Source of the DNA: Hyphomicrobiales bacterium
GTDB taxonomy: Bacteria; Pseudomonadota; Alphaproteobacteria; Rhizobiales; Beijerinckiaceae
Assembly: GCA_017302635.1 (NCBI GenBank)
Contig: JAFLCX010000001.1
Location: forward strand, 1,240,001-1,304,000
Direction: 5' to 3'
Length of the DNA: 64,000 nucleotides
Part shown: positions 55,431-64,000 of the stretch, piece by piece
How the letters are laid out: every line of letters begins with the position of its first letter
How positions within the stretch are numbered: the stretch's first letter is position 1
Program-made: the position numbers and the translations under genes
The notes under the pieces: generated by a model
Told to the model about the DNA's origin: nothing
Databases searched by the model: none
The model's input: only the letters and a program-made list of their open reading frames with translations

Positions 55431-58310
55431 ATGGACGACAACGCAGCAATTGATCTTTCGGCATTTTCCGGCGCAAACGCCGCCTATCTCGAGAGCCTGA
55501 CGGGCGAAGAGACAGCCGGCCCCTCCTGGAAGAAGAAGGGCTGGCCGGTTCAGGCCAATGGCGAGCTGATCTCGGCGCTCGACGGCAACTGGGCCGCGGT
55601 CGAGAAGGTCGTGACCGACAAGCTCAAGAGCAAGGCACAGGAAGCGGTTGCCTCGAAGGGCGCGCCCGCGACCTCCGACGCCGATCTCATCCGCGCGGCT
55701 CGTGACTCGGTGCATGCGCTGATGATGATCCGGGCCTATCGCATGCGCGGGCATTTGCATGCCAATCTCGATCCGCTCGGGCTGGAGCCTCGGAAGGATC
55801 ACGAGGAACTGCACCCGTCCTCCTACGGTTTTGTTGAAGCCGACTGGGATCGCAAGATCTTCATCGACAACGTCCTCGGCCTCGAATTCGCGACCATCCG
55901 CGAGATGCTGGCGATCCTGCGCCGCACCTATTGCGAGACGATCGGCTACGAATTCATGCATATCTCCGATCCGGCGGCGAAGAGCTGGCTGCAGGCCCGC
56001 ATCGAGGGGCCGGACAAGGAGATCACCTTCACGCGCGAGGGCAAGCGCGCCATTCTCAACAAGCTTGTGGAGGCTGAGGGCTTCGAGAAATTTCTCGATG
56101 TCAAATTCACCGGCACCAAGCGTTTCGGCCTCGATGGCGGCGAGAGCCTCATCCCGGCGCTGGAACAGATCATCAAGCGCGGTGGCAATCTTGGCGTGAA
56201 GGACATCGTGTTCGGCATGGCGCATCGCGGCCGCCTCAACGTCCTGACACAGGTGATGGGCAAGCCGCATCGCGCGCTGTTTCACGAGTTCAAGGGCGGC
56301 TCCTTTGCGCCGGACGACGTGGAGGGTTCGGGCGACGTGAAGTACCATCTCGGCGCCTCATCCGACCGCACTTTCGATGGCAGCACGGTGCATCTGTCAC
56401 TGACGCCGAACCCGTCGCATCTTGAGATCGTGAACCCTGTCGTTTTGGGCAAGGTGCGCGCCAAGCAGGACCAGCATGGCTGCCCGCCGGATGATCGCAC
56501 CCCGGTCATGCCGCTTCTGATCCACGGTGATGCAGCCTTTGCGGGCCAGGGCGTAGTGGCGGAATGCTTCGGCCTTTCAGGGCTGAAGGGCCATCGCACG
56601 GGCGGCTCGGTGCATTTCATCATCAACAACCAGATCGGTTTCACCACCTATCCGCGTTATTCGCGCTCGTCGCCCTACCCCTCCGACGTCGCGAAGATGG
56701 TCGAGGCACCGATTTTCCACGTGAATGGGGATGATCCCGAGGCGGTTGTGTTTGCGGCGAAGGTTGCGACCGAATTCCGCATGAAGTTCCAGCGTCCGGT
56801 CGTGATCGACATGTGGTGTTACCGCCGCTTCGGTCACAACGAGGGTGATGAGCCGGCCTTCACCCAGCCGTTGATGTACAAGAACATCCGCGCGCATGTC
56901 TCGACCCTCGAGATGTACGCCAAGAGGCTGATCGAGACCGGTGTCGTCACCGAGGGCGAGGTCGATAAGATGAAGGCCGACTGGCGCTCGCGCCTTGAGG
57001 CCGAATTTGAGGCGGGTCAGGCTTACAAGCCCAACAAGGCCGATTGGCTCGATGGCAAATGGGCCGGCCTCACCTCGGCGAAAGCGAACGAGGATGATCC
57101 GCGGCGTGGCCAGACCGGCCTTGACCTCGATCGCCTGAAGGAGATCGGCCTCGCGATCACCAGGGTTCCCGAGGGTTTCAACATCCACAAGACCATCCAG
57201 CGTTTCCTCGACAATCGCCGCAAGATGATCGAGACCGGTTCGGGGCTCGATTGGGCGACGGCCGAGTCGCTCGCGTTCGGTAGCCTGGTATCCGAAGGTC
57301 ACCGCGTGCGCCTCTCGGGACAGGATTGCGAGCGCGGCACCTTCTCTCAGCGCCATTCGGTGCTGATCGATCAGGAAACCGAAGCCCGTTATACCCCGCT
57401 CAACAATGTGCAGGCGGGCCAAGCGAAATACGAGGTCATCAACTCGATGCTCTCGGAAGAAGCCGTGCTCGGGTTCGAGTATGGCTATTCGCTCTCGGAG
57501 CCCAATGCGCTCACCTGCTGGGAGGCGCAGTTCGGCGATTTCGCCAATGGTGCGCAGGTGCTGTTCGATCAGTTCATCGGGTCGGGTGAGCGCAAGTGGC
57601 TGCGCATGTCGGGCCTCGTCTGCCTGCTGCCGCATGGCTATGAGGGGCAGGGGCCGGAGCATTCCTCGGCCCGCCTCGAGCGTTTCCTGCAACTCTGCGC
57701 CGAAGACAACATGCAGGTTGCGAATTGCACCACGCCGGCGAACTACTTCCACATCCTGCGCCGGCAGCTGAAGCGTGACTTCCGCAAGCCGCTGATCCTG
57801 ATGACACCGAAGAGCCTGCTGCGCCACAAGCGTTGCGTTTCGGACCTTTCGGAATTCGCGGCCGACAGCTCTTTCCACCGCATCCTCAAGGATGATGCCG
57901 AGGCCGGTCGTTCGACGACCAAGCTCAAGGCGGATGCCAAGATCCGCCGTGTGATCCTGTGCTCGGGCAAGGTCTATTACGATCTCCTCGACGAGCGCGA
58001 GAAGCGCGGCATCGACGATGTCTATCTGCTCCGCGTCGAGCAGCTCTACCCGTTCCCGATGAAGTCGGTCGCGACCGAGCTTTCGCGCTTCAAGAAGGCC
58101 GATATCGTCTGGTGCCAGGAAGAGCCGAAGAACATGGGCTCCTGGACCTTCGTGGAGCCCTATCTCGAATGGGCGCTCCAGCAGGTCGGCGCTTCGACGA
58201 GCCGTGCCCGTTATGCCGGACGTCCGGCGGCGGCCTCCACGGCAGTCGGCCAGATGTCGAAGCATCTCGAGCAGCTCAACGCCTTCATGAATGATGCGTT
58301 CGCGGCCTGA
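55431..58310 (+). CDS. sucA: 2-oxoglutarate dehydrogenase E1 component
   Basis: A 959-residue thiamine diphosphate enzyme. The N-terminal E1o domain is followed by GMAHRGRLNVLTQVMGKPHRALFHEF and the diphosphate motif near GDAAFAGQGVVAECFGLSGLKGH to IINNQIGFTT. Further conserved sequence is GHNEGDEPAFTQPLMY. The C-terminal transketolase domain has HYGY-like FEYGYSLSEPNALTCWEAQFGDFANGAQ. It decarboxylates 2-oxoglutarate and reductively succinylates the lipoyl of SucB. Confidence 0.98.
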   Translation: MDDNAAIDLSAFSGANAAYLESLTGEETAGPSWKKKGWPVQANGELISALDGNWAAVEKVVTDKLKSKAQEAVASKGAPATSDADLIRAARDSVHALMMIRAYRMRGHLHANLDPLGLEPRKDHEELHPSSYGFVEADWDRKIFIDNVLGLEFATIREMLAILRRTYCETIGYEFMHISDPAAKSWLQARIEGPDKEITFTREGKRAILNKLVEAEGFEKFLDVKFTGTKRFGLDGGESLIPALEQIIKRGGNLGVKDIVFGMAHRGRLNVLTQVMGKPHRALFHEFKGGSFAPDDVEGSGDVKYHLGASSDRTFDGSTVHLSLTPNPSHLEIVNPVVLGKVRAKQDQHGCPPDDRTPVMPLLIHGDAAFAGQGVVAECFGLSGLKGHRTGGSVHFIINNQIGFTTYPRYSRSSPYPSDVAKMVEAPIFHVNGDDPEAVVFAAKVATEFRMKFQRPVVIDMWCYRRFGHNEGDEPAFTQPLMYKNIRAHVSTLEMYAKRLIETGVVTEGEVDKMKADWRSRLEAEFEAGQAYKPNKADWLDGKWAGLTSAKANEDDPRRGQTGLDLDRLKEIGLAITRVPEGFNIHKTIQRFLDNRRKMIETGSGLDWATAESLAFGSLVSEGHRVRLSGQDCERGTFSQRHSVLIDQETEARYTPLNNVQAGQAKYEVINSMLSEEAVLGFEYGYSLSEPNALTCWEAQFGDFANGAQVLFDQFIGSGERKWLRMSGLVCLLPHGYEGQGPEHSSARLERFLQLCAEDNMQVANCTTPANYFHILRRQLKRDFRKPLILMTPKSLLRHKRCVSDLSEFAADSSFHRILKDDAEAGRSTTKLKADAKIRRVILCSGKVYYDLLDEREKRGIDDVYLLRVEQLYPFPMKSVATELSRFKKADIVWCQEEPKNMGSWTFVEPYLEWALQQVGASTSRARYAGRPAAASTAVGQMSKHLEQLNAFMNDAFAA

Positions 58311-58342
58311 AACTCACGAATTTCGCTTGAAAGGTTAGTCAC

Positions 58343-59560
58343 ATGAGCACCGAAATCCGCGTTCCGACCCTCGGCGAGAGCGTCTCGGAAGCCACGATCG
58401 GCAAGTGGTTCAAGAAGCCCGGCGATGCGGTGAAAGCCGATGAGCCCCTGCTCGAGCTCGAAACCGACAAGGTGACGCTCGAGGTCAATGCGCCCGCCGC
58501 CGGCACGCTGGCCGAGATCGTCGCCAAGGATGGCGAGACGGTGGGCGTCGGCGCGCTGCTGGGCTCGATCGCGGCGGGTGGAGCCGGTGTTGCTGCAGCG
58601 GCTCCGGCTGCTGCCCCGGCTCCGAAAGTTGAAGCTCCCAAGGCAGCCGCCCCGGCTCCTGCTGCTGCCACCTCCATGCCCCCCGCGCCTTCCGCTGCCA
58701 AGATGATGGCGGAGACCGGTGTTTCGGTCGATGCCGGTTCGGGCAAGCGCGGTCAGGTGTTGAAGGAAGACGTGCTGCGCGCGATGAGCGCGCCCGCCGC
58801 CGCGCCTGCTCCTGTGGCGGCGCCTTCTGCGCCGCGCGCGGCTTCGGCTCCTTCCGATGCCTCGCGCGAGGAGCGCGTGAAGATGTCGAAGCTGCGCCAG
58901 ACCATCGCGCGCCGCCTCAAGGAAAGCCAGAACACCGCCGCGATGCTCACGACCTTCAACGAGGTCGATATGTCGGCGGTGATGGCGCTGCGCAACCAGT
59001 ACAAGGATTTGTTCGAGAAGAAGCACGGCGTGAAGCTCGGCTTCATGAGCTTCTTCGTCAAAGCCTGCACGCAGGCGCTGAAGGAACTCCCCGGCGTCAA
59101 TGCCGAGATCGACGGCACGGACATCATCTACAAGAACTACTACCATGTCGGGATCGCGGTCGGCACCGAGAAGGGCCTCGTGGTGCCGGTTCTGCGCGAT
59201 GCGGATCACCTCGGTCTCGCGGGCATCGAGAAATCGATCGCCGATTTCGGCAAGCGCGCCCGTGATGGCCAGCTCAAGATCGAGGAAATGTCAGGCGGCA
59301 CCTTCACCATCACCAACGGTGGCATCTATGGCTCGCTGATGTCGACGCCGATCCTGAATGCTCCACAATCCGGCATTCTGGGAATGCACAAGATTCAGGA
59401 GCGGCCGGTCGTGGTCGGCGGGCAGGTTGTGGTGCGCCCGATGATGTACCTCGCTCTGAGCTACGATCACCGCATCGTCGACGGTAAGGAAGCCGTGACC
59501 TTCCTCGTGCGTGTGAAGGAATGCCTTGAGGACCCGGCACGTCTCGTGATGGATCTGTGA
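58343..59560 (+). CDS. sucB: 2-oxoglutarate dehydrogenase E2 (dihydrolipoyl succinyltransferase)
   Basis: A 405-residue E2. One lipoyl domain (to about residue 78) has the lipoylated Lys in [11 protein letters not shown]. An Ala/Pro-rich linker leads to the E3-binding domain ([27 protein letters not shown]). After a second linker comes the catalytic domain, ending with active-site [15 protein letters not shown]. The length and one-lipoyl layout match SucB. It is 32 bases after sucA. Confidence 0.97.
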   Translation: MSTEIRVPTLGESVSEATIGKWFKKPGDAVKADEPLLELETDKVTLEVNAPAAGTLAEIVAKDGETVGVGALLGSIAAGGAGVAAAAPAAAPAPKVEAPKAAAPAPAAATSMPPAPSAAKMMAETGVSVDAGSGKRGQVLKEDVLRAMSAPAAAPAPVAAPSAPRAASAPSDASREERVKMSKLRQTIARRLKESQNTAAMLTTFNEVDMSAVMALRNQYKDLFEKKHGVKLGFMSFFVKACTQALKELPGVNAEIDGTDIIYKNYYHVGIAVGTEKGLVVPVLRDADHLGLAGIEKSIADFGKRARDGQLKIEEMSGGTFTITNGGIYGSLMSTPILNAPQSGILGMHKIQERPVVVGGQVVVRPMMYLALSYDHRIVDGKEAVTFLVRVKECLEDPARLVMDL

Positions 59561-59570
59561 GTTTCTCTCC

Positions 59571-59666
59571 GTCATGCCCGGCCTTGTGCCGGGCATCTAC
59601 GTTTTTCCTGCCCGCGTCATCGCAACGTTTCAGTCGTGGATGGCCGGGCTAAACCCGGCCATGACG
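59571..59666. repeat. Paired-hairpin intergenic element (BIME-like), copy 2
   Basis: Unit 1 is a perfect 9-bp stem with a 5-base loop, ATGCCCGGC with GCCGGGCAT (59574-59596). Unit 2 is another, ATGGCCGGG with CCCGGCCAT (59640-59662). The units face opposite ways: forward GTCATGCC..., then its reverse complement type ending in ...CATGACG. The element fills the sucB-lpdA spacer and matches the rpsP-rimM copy in layout. Confidence 0.8.
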
Positions 59667-59683
59667 CCGGAGCGGAGCACCTT

Positions 59684-61081
59684 ATGTCCTACGATCTCAT
59701 CGTCATCGGCACCGGCCCCGGCGGCTATGTCTGCGCGATCCGGGCGGCGCAGCTCGGCCTGAAAGTGGCCGTCGTGGAAAAGCGCAAGACGCATGGCGGC
59801 ACCTGCCTCAATGTCGGCTGCATCCCCTCGAAAGCCATGCTGCACGCCTCCGAGATGTTCCATGAGGCCGGCCACGGATTCGCGGCCCTCGGCATCGATG
59901 TCGGCGCTCCGAAGCTCAACCTCGCTGGCATGATGAAGCACAAGCAGGAGACGGTGGATGCCAATGTGAGCGGCGTCGGCTTCCTGCTCAAGAAGAACAA
60001 GGTCGAGGCGTTCCACGGGCTCGGCACCATTCTCGGCACCGGCAAGGTGCAGGTGACGGCTGATGATGGCACGAAGCAGGTGCTGGAGACGAAGAACATC
60101 GTCATCGCCACGGGCTCGGAATCGGCGAACCTGCCGAATGTGACGGTGGACGAAAGGCAGATCGTCACCTCCACCGGCGCGCTGGAACTGACGAAGGTTC
60201 CCGGCAAAATGGTCGTGATCGGTGCGGGCGTGATCGGCCTCGAAATGGGCTCGGTCTGGGGTCGCCTGGGCGCTGAAGTGCAGGTGATCGAATATCTCGA
60301 TCGCATCCTGCCGGGCATGGATTCGGAAGTGGCGAAGCAGACCCAGCGGATTCTCGAGAAACAGGGCTTCAAGTTCCATCTCTCGAAAAAGGTCACGGGC
60401 GCCAAGGTGGCCAAGGATGGCGTGACACTCACGGTCGAACCCGCCGCGGGCGGCGCGGCGGAAGAGGTGAAGGCGGATGTCGTGCTGGTCGCGATCGGCC
60501 GTCGCCCCAATACCGATGGCCTCGGACTCGAGGCGGCGGGTGTGGCGACGGAGCGCGGGCGCGTGACCATCGGCCCCCATTTCGAGACCAATGTGCCAGG
60601 GATCTATGCCATCGGTGATGTGGTGCGCGGACCGATGCTCGCCCACAAGGCCGAGGATGAGGGCGTCGCCGTCGCCGAAATCCTCGCCGGCAAGGCTGGG
60701 CACGTGAATTATGATGTCATCCCCGGTGTTGTTTACACCTTCCCGGAGGTCGCCTCGGTCGGCAAAACCGAGGAAGAGCTGAAGGCAGCGAATGTTGCCT
60801 ACAATGTCGGCAAGTTTCCTTTCACCGCCAATGGCCGCGCGCGCGCCAACCGCGCCACGGATGGTTTTGTGAAAGTGCTCGCCGACAAGGCGACCGATCG
60901 CGTGCTTGGCGTGCATATCATCGCCGCAGGCGCGGGCGAGATGATTCACGAAGCGGCGGTGCTGATGGAATTCGGCGGCTCGTCAGAAGACCTCGCGCGC
61001 ACCTGCCATGCTCACCCGACCATGAGCGAGGCCGTAAAAGAAGCCGCGATGGCGGTGGAGAAGCGCCAGATCCATATGTGA
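59684..61081 (+). CDS. lpdA: Dihydrolipoyl dehydrogenase (E3)
   Basis: A 465-residue flavoprotein disulfide reductase. The FAD motif is [20 protein letters not shown], and the redox Cys pair is in [16 protein letters not shown]. The NAD motif is [20 protein letters not shown]. The catalytic His-Glu is in [15 protein letters not shown]. It reoxidises the lipoyl group of SucB. The ATG at 59684 gives the standard N-terminus; the upstream frame runs into the repeat element. It is the last gene of the TCA operon. Confidence 0.97.
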   Translation: MSYDLIVIGTGPGGYVCAIRAAQLGLKVAVVEKRKTHGGTCLNVGCIPSKAMLHASEMFHEAGHGFAALGIDVGAPKLNLAGMMKHKQETVDANVSGVGFLLKKNKVEAFHGLGTILGTGKVQVTADDGTKQVLETKNIVIATGSESANLPNVTVDERQIVTSTGALELTKVPGKMVVIGAGVIGLEMGSVWGRLGAEVQVIEYLDRILPGMDSEVAKQTQRILEKQGFKFHLSKKVTGAKVAKDGVTLTVEPAAGGAAEEVKADVVLVAIGRRPNTDGLGLEAAGVATERGRVTIGPHFETNVPGIYAIGDVVRGPMLAHKAEDEGVAVAEILAGKAGHVNYDVIPGVVYTFPEVASVGKTEEELKAANVAYNVGKFPFTANGRARANRATDGFVKVLADKATDRVLGVHIIAAGAGEMIHEAAVLMEFGGSSEDLARTCHAHPTMSEAVKEAAMAVEKRQIHM

Positions 61082-61148
61082 GAGGGCGGGCGCGGCGCGC
61101 TCATATCGGGCAGGTGACAAACATCTCCGGCTCGATCACGCTGGGAGC

Positions 61149-62089
61149 ATGACAGAAGCTCCGACCGAATCGCGAATTGCTGCGCTCGATCTTGTGCGCG
61201 GTGCGGCGATCATCTCGGCTGGAACCTCTCGTTCCTCGGTTTGATGGGTGTCGATCTGCGAGGCCAGCCAATCTGGGTCTGGTTCGGGCATGGGATCGCC
61301 GCAACCTTTCTCGTTCTGGTGGGCGTCGGGCTGGTTCTGTCGCATGGCCGAGGGTTCAGGCCGCGCGCCTTTTTTAGGCGCCTGGGGCTGGTCGCAGGGG
61401 GCGCGGCTCTGGTCAGCGCGGGGACTTTCATTGTTTTCCCCGAACAATTCATTTTCTTTGGCATTCTTCATGCCATCGCATTGGGCAGCATTCTGGCTCT
61501 GCCCTTTCTTCGGCTGCCAGCATGGGCCGTGCTTTTTGCGGCGCTGATGGTCGCCGTCCTGCCGAGTTTTGTGCAAAGCGAGGCTTTGTCGCGGCCTTGG
61601 CTTGTCTGGCTCGGTCTGGGCACCCGCGTACCGTCGACGCAGGATTTCGTGCCGGTCTTTCCCTGGTTCGGATATGTGCTTGCAGGAACGGCGCTGGCCA
61701 AAATCATCGATTTTCGACGGTTCACGCGTCCCTTGGCCGAATCAGCACCGAGGCGGGCGCTGGTCTGGACCGGGCGAAACAGCCTCGCGATCTATCTCAT
61801 CCATCAGCCGATCCTGTTCGGCGCGCTCTCAATCGTCGCGATGGCGCTCACGCCGGCGCAGGAGATGCAGGCGCGCGGTTTTCTCTCGACCTGCCAGAGT
61901 CATTGCCGGGCGGCAGGCCGGGATGAGGCGACCTGCATCAGCGCCTGCCGCTGTTCGGTCGAGGGATTGCGGGCAGGCGGGCTCTGGTCAGCAGTCCGGG
62001 AGGGGCGGCTGGACCCGATGCAGCAGGCTCTGTTCGAATCGATCACGAAGCGCTGCGCCGAACCTCCCGCTCAATCCCCGCAGCGCTGA
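61149..62089 (+). pseudogene. DUF1624 / HGSNAT-like membrane acyltransferase, frameshifted
   Basis: From the ATG at 61149 the frame reads SRIAALDLVRGAAII, the family N-terminus, and then stops at 61242. Two bases further the +2 frame continues as GWNLSFLGLMGVDLRG and is open to 62089, with the rest of a multi-helix DUF1624 protein. In homologues about seven residues including a conserved His (YHF-type) join these parts, so roughly 19 bases appear deleted at about 61214. The C-terminus has a Cys cluster (STCQSHCRAAG, TCISACRCS) common in the family. The downstream frame could in principle be re-initiated at a TGATG (61242-61246), but the lost region is conserved. An assembly error is also possible. 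Confidence 0.75.
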
Positions 62090-62094
62090 GCGGC

Positions 62095-62658
62095 TCACGC
62101 GAAGGGCAGGGCTTTCGGTGCCCATATCGCGAAGCCCATCAGCACAATCGCCCCAAAGCCGAGCCCGCCTGCACACCAGACCAGCATGCCCACGCCTGTG
62201 ATCACCGCCGCCGAGGCCATGACAATCCCAATTTGGAGCAACCCCGAGGCCATTTCGAACACTTCGGAACGCGATTTCTGGATGTCGCGACGCTCTTCGG
62301 CCGCCTTGGCACGGATGATGAGTTCCTTCCGGCCTTCATTCGTATCCGGCTCGCTTTCATAGCGTGCAGCAGTCTCGCGCCAGCGCTTGATCTGCGCCTC
62401 ATAGGCCGCCTTTACCGCCGGATCGCTGACGCCAGCCAGATTGGCCTGCATCTCTTCGGCGGCGATGAGGGTCGAGGTGCGACGGATGGTTTTCGCCTGA
62501 AAAAACGACCAGAGGTTCGAGGCTTCGATGTTCTTCGCGATGGAATCCGCGTCAGCCTGCTTGTTGCCCATCTCCGAGAAAGCCAGCAGCAAGGCGAGGA
62601 TGGCGATCAAGAGACCGACCTTCTTGTTGCCATCGCTGAAATCCGGCGCTGCCGACAT
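62095..62658 (-). CDS. DUF4337 domain membrane protein
   Basis: A 187-residue protein: an N-terminal helix (VGLLIAILALLLAFSEMG), a central charged and helical region of about 100 residues (KNIEASNLWSFFQAKTIRRT, YESEPDTNEGRKEL, AEERRDIQKSRSEVFEMA), and one or two C-terminal helices. This matches DUF4337, of unknown function. It converges with the broken DUF1624 gene with five bases between stops. Confidence 0.85.
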   Translation of the reverse strand: MSAAPDFSDGNKKVGLLIAILALLLAFSEMGNKQADADSIAKNIEASNLWSFFQAKTIRRTSTLIAAEEMQANLAGVSDPAVKAAYEAQIKRWRETAARYESEPDTNEGRKELIIRAKAAEERRDIQKSRSEVFEMASGLLQIGIVMASAAVITGVGMLVWCAGGLGFGAIVLMGFAIWAPKALPFA

Positions 62659-62720
62659 TCGGGCCTCCTCGCTCGACTTGGTAGAATTCGCGCGGAGCTA
62701 GCATAGGCTCGACGCCTCGT

Positions 62721-63110
62721 TCAACCGGCGCGGCGAGTCGTGTCGCGGATCACGACAACCGCGAAGAGCAAGTAGGCGATGATCAGAAGCAGGGAGGCGA
62801 AAGCCGAGACCGGCTCGGCTGATTTGTAGCCCGAGAGAAGCGCCGCAAGGGACGGCACCAGCAGCAACACGCCCACGAATGCGAAGTTGAAATGCCAGCC
62901 CGCGAGTGCGGGCTGCGTGACACCTGCGAGCCTGTAATACAATCCGTGCAGGAAGAATCCGACCCATCCCAGAAGCAGGAGATGAGCATGAACCGGCGCA
63001 AGCTGGTGATTGCCACTTGCGGCCATCAGGATACCAAGCGTCATACCGAGCGGCGCGGCAAGAACCCCGATCACAAGAAAGCGGCTTGAGAGTTTGGGCT
63101 GAACTGACAT
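62721..63110 (-). CDS. Small four-helix membrane protein with His motif
   Basis: A 129-residue membrane protein with four predicted helices. Helix 2 carries PVHAHLLLLGWVGFFLHGLYYR, with His41, His43 and His55, resembling the low-spin haem helices of haem-copper oxidase subunit I or NnrS-like proteins. It is far too short for either. GAGGAGA precedes the ATG at 63110; 12 further in-frame codons lie upstream. The function is unknown and haem binding is only a possibility. Confidence 0.65.
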   Translation of the reverse strand: MSVQPKLSSRFLVIGVLAAPLGMTLGILMAASGNHQLAPVHAHLLLLGWVGFFLHGLYYRLAGVTQPALAGWHFNFAFVGVLLLVPSLAALLSGYKSAEPVSAFASLLLIIAYLLFAVVVIRDTTRRAG

Positions 63111-63191
63111 GGAGGTCTCCTCGGTGTTTTGTGTTCTGCCAAACACGTGAACCCCGAGACCGGATGCACCGCACGCCCTGTTTATTGATCT

Positions 63192-64000
63192 TCACGCCCT
63201 TGGGTGTGCGGACCGGTAGGCTGCCATCAGACGGGCGGTGTCGACCTCCGTGTAGACCTGCGTCGTCGAGAGCGAGGCATGGCCCAAGAGCTCCTGAATG
63301 GTGCGCAGGTCGCCGCCGCGTGCCAGGAGATGCGTCGCGAAGGAATGGCGCAAGGCATGCGGTGTGGCGCTCTCCGGCAGGCCCAGCGCGCCGCGCATCC
63401 CCTCCATCGCGAGCTGGATGATGCGGGGCGAGAGCGGCCCTCCTTTTGCGCCGACGAAAAGCGGGCCATCCGGGTCGATCCGCCACGGACATTGCGCGAG
63501 GTAATCGTCCACGGCCCGCGCGATTTGCGGCAGCACTGGCACCTGCCTTTGCTTGCCCCCCTTGCCAGTGATCAGCAGCGTCGAGCCTTCACGCGGCGCA
63601 TCCTTGCGCCTCAGCGATAGAGCTTCCGAGATGCGCAATCCGGCCCCGTAGAGCAGGGAGAAGACGGCGGCGTCGCGCGCGATGATCCAGCGCTCGCGGT
63701 CTTCGCCGGCGCGGATTGATGTCAAGGCCGTGGCGCGGGCATCGCCGGGTTGCAAGGGGCGGGGCAGCCCCTTTTTCACGCGCGGGCCTTTCACAGCCTT
63801 GAAAGCCGAGGCGTGGCCATGCCCCTCGCGCTCAAGATGCCGTGCGAAAGCGCGCAGGCCTGCGAGTTGACGCATGATTGAGCGATTGCCGATGCCTGCC
63901 GCCCGTCGCTCGCCGAGAAACAGGCGCAGATCGGCGGGCTTCAGCGACAGCAGATCCGAGGGTTGTGTGACCTCCTCGCCAAAATAGGCGAGCACCTGCC
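63192..64000 (-). CDS. xerC: Tyrosine recombinase XerC/XerD type (N-terminus beyond window)
   Basis: The C-terminal 269 codons of a host-type site-specific recombinase. The SAM-like core-binding domain (VLAYFGEEVTQPSDLLSL) is cut at its start. The catalytic domain is complete: Arg in YGAGLRISEALSL, Lys in GKGGKQRQVP, HALRHSFATHLL with His and Arg, GHASLS with His, and Tyr in TTQVYTEVD. XerC and XerD together resolve chromosome dimers at dif. I favour XerC from the overall sequence pattern, but XerD cannot be excluded. No phage or integron genes are nearby. Confidence 0.85.
   Translation of the reverse strand, partial: QVLAYFGEEVTQPSDLLSLKPADLRLFLGERRAAGIGNRSIMRQLAGLRAFARHLEREGHGHASAFKAVKGPRVKKGLPRPLQPGDARATALTSIRAGEDRERWIIARDAAVFSLLYGAGLRISEALSLRRKDAPREGSTLLITGKGGKQRQVPVLPQIARAVDDYLAQCPWRIDPDGPLFVGAKGGPLSPRIIQLAMEGMRGALGLPESATPHALRHSFATHLLARGGDLRTIQELLGHASLSTTQVYTEVDTARLMAAYRSAHPRA

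Noticed and set aside
56577..58265. 562-codon frame on the minus strand opposite sucA
   Set aside because: Antisense shadow of a conserved catalytic protein. No plausible product.

Overview
The window is a gene-dense chromosomal segment of a GC-rich alphaproteobacterium, most likely a member of the Hyphomicrobiales (Rhizobiales). The evidence is the gene order: mdh-sucC-sucD-sucA-sucB-lpdA in one run, sdhCDAB, acnA divergent from ccmABCDG, dapF-mtaB-ftsY, rpsP-rimM-trmD-rplS, a large-type NAD-glutamate dehydrogenase, an IalB-family protein and DUF2794. I cannot name a genus. I see no rRNA, CRISPR array, prophage, transposase or conjugation gene. This is core genome, not an accessory island.

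Layout. 0-7 kb: start of NAD-glutamate dehydrogenase, a CMD/AhpD-type peroxidase-related protein, DUF2794, a Bax-inhibitor-1 membrane protein with a structured leader, a YbbA/YbbP-type ABC pair and a divergent GDSL arylesterase. 7-17.7 kb: small metabolic and RNA-related genes (ThpR, pterin dehydratase, SDR, RpiB, RlmN), an ECF-type sigma factor, IalB, a YiiX-like hydrolase, a LysE exporter, gamma-glutamyltransferase and DUF1223. 17.8-24 kb: aconitase, then the ccmABCDG cytochrome c maturation cluster and YciB/IspZ. 24-30.6 kb: an FAH-family hydrolase, the dapF-mtaB-ftsY operon and two exported proteins. 30.7-35.3 kb: ffh and the rpsP-rimM-HAD-trmD-rplS run. 35.4-41 kb: an exported dienelactone hydrolase, homogentisate dioxygenase, and HexR with zwf-pgl. 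41-51.6 kb: a chemoreceptor, tRNA-Ala(CGC), YggT, cytochrome P460, DUF167, sdhCDAB, MAPEG, an Inh-type lipoprotein, ZapE and a TetR regulator. 51.9-61 kb: the TCA operon, with a cupin gene inside it. 61-64 kb: a broken DUF1624 gene, two small membrane proteins and the C-terminal part of a XerC-type recombinase.

How it works together. The window holds much of the TCA cycle: aconitase, 2-oxoglutarate dehydrogenase, succinyl-CoA synthetase, succinate dehydrogenase and malate dehydrogenase. It also has the entry to the oxidative pentose phosphate/Entner-Doudoroff route (zwf, pgl, with HexR as the likely regulator), a step of tyrosine degradation (hmgA), co-translational targeting (ffh, ftsY) and the translation operon around rpsP.

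The less ordinary signals are regulatory or structural. They are three HexR-like boxes around hexR and zwf, a perfect 11-bp-arm palindrome before hmgA, a ybhL-type leader RNA, two paired-hairpin (BIME-like) elements placed inside operons, an AT-rich promoter region plus long structured leader before mdh, and a frameshifted DUF1624 acyltransferase gene. I did not find a clearly new multi-gene system. The unexplained genes are single insertions into otherwise conserved operons.
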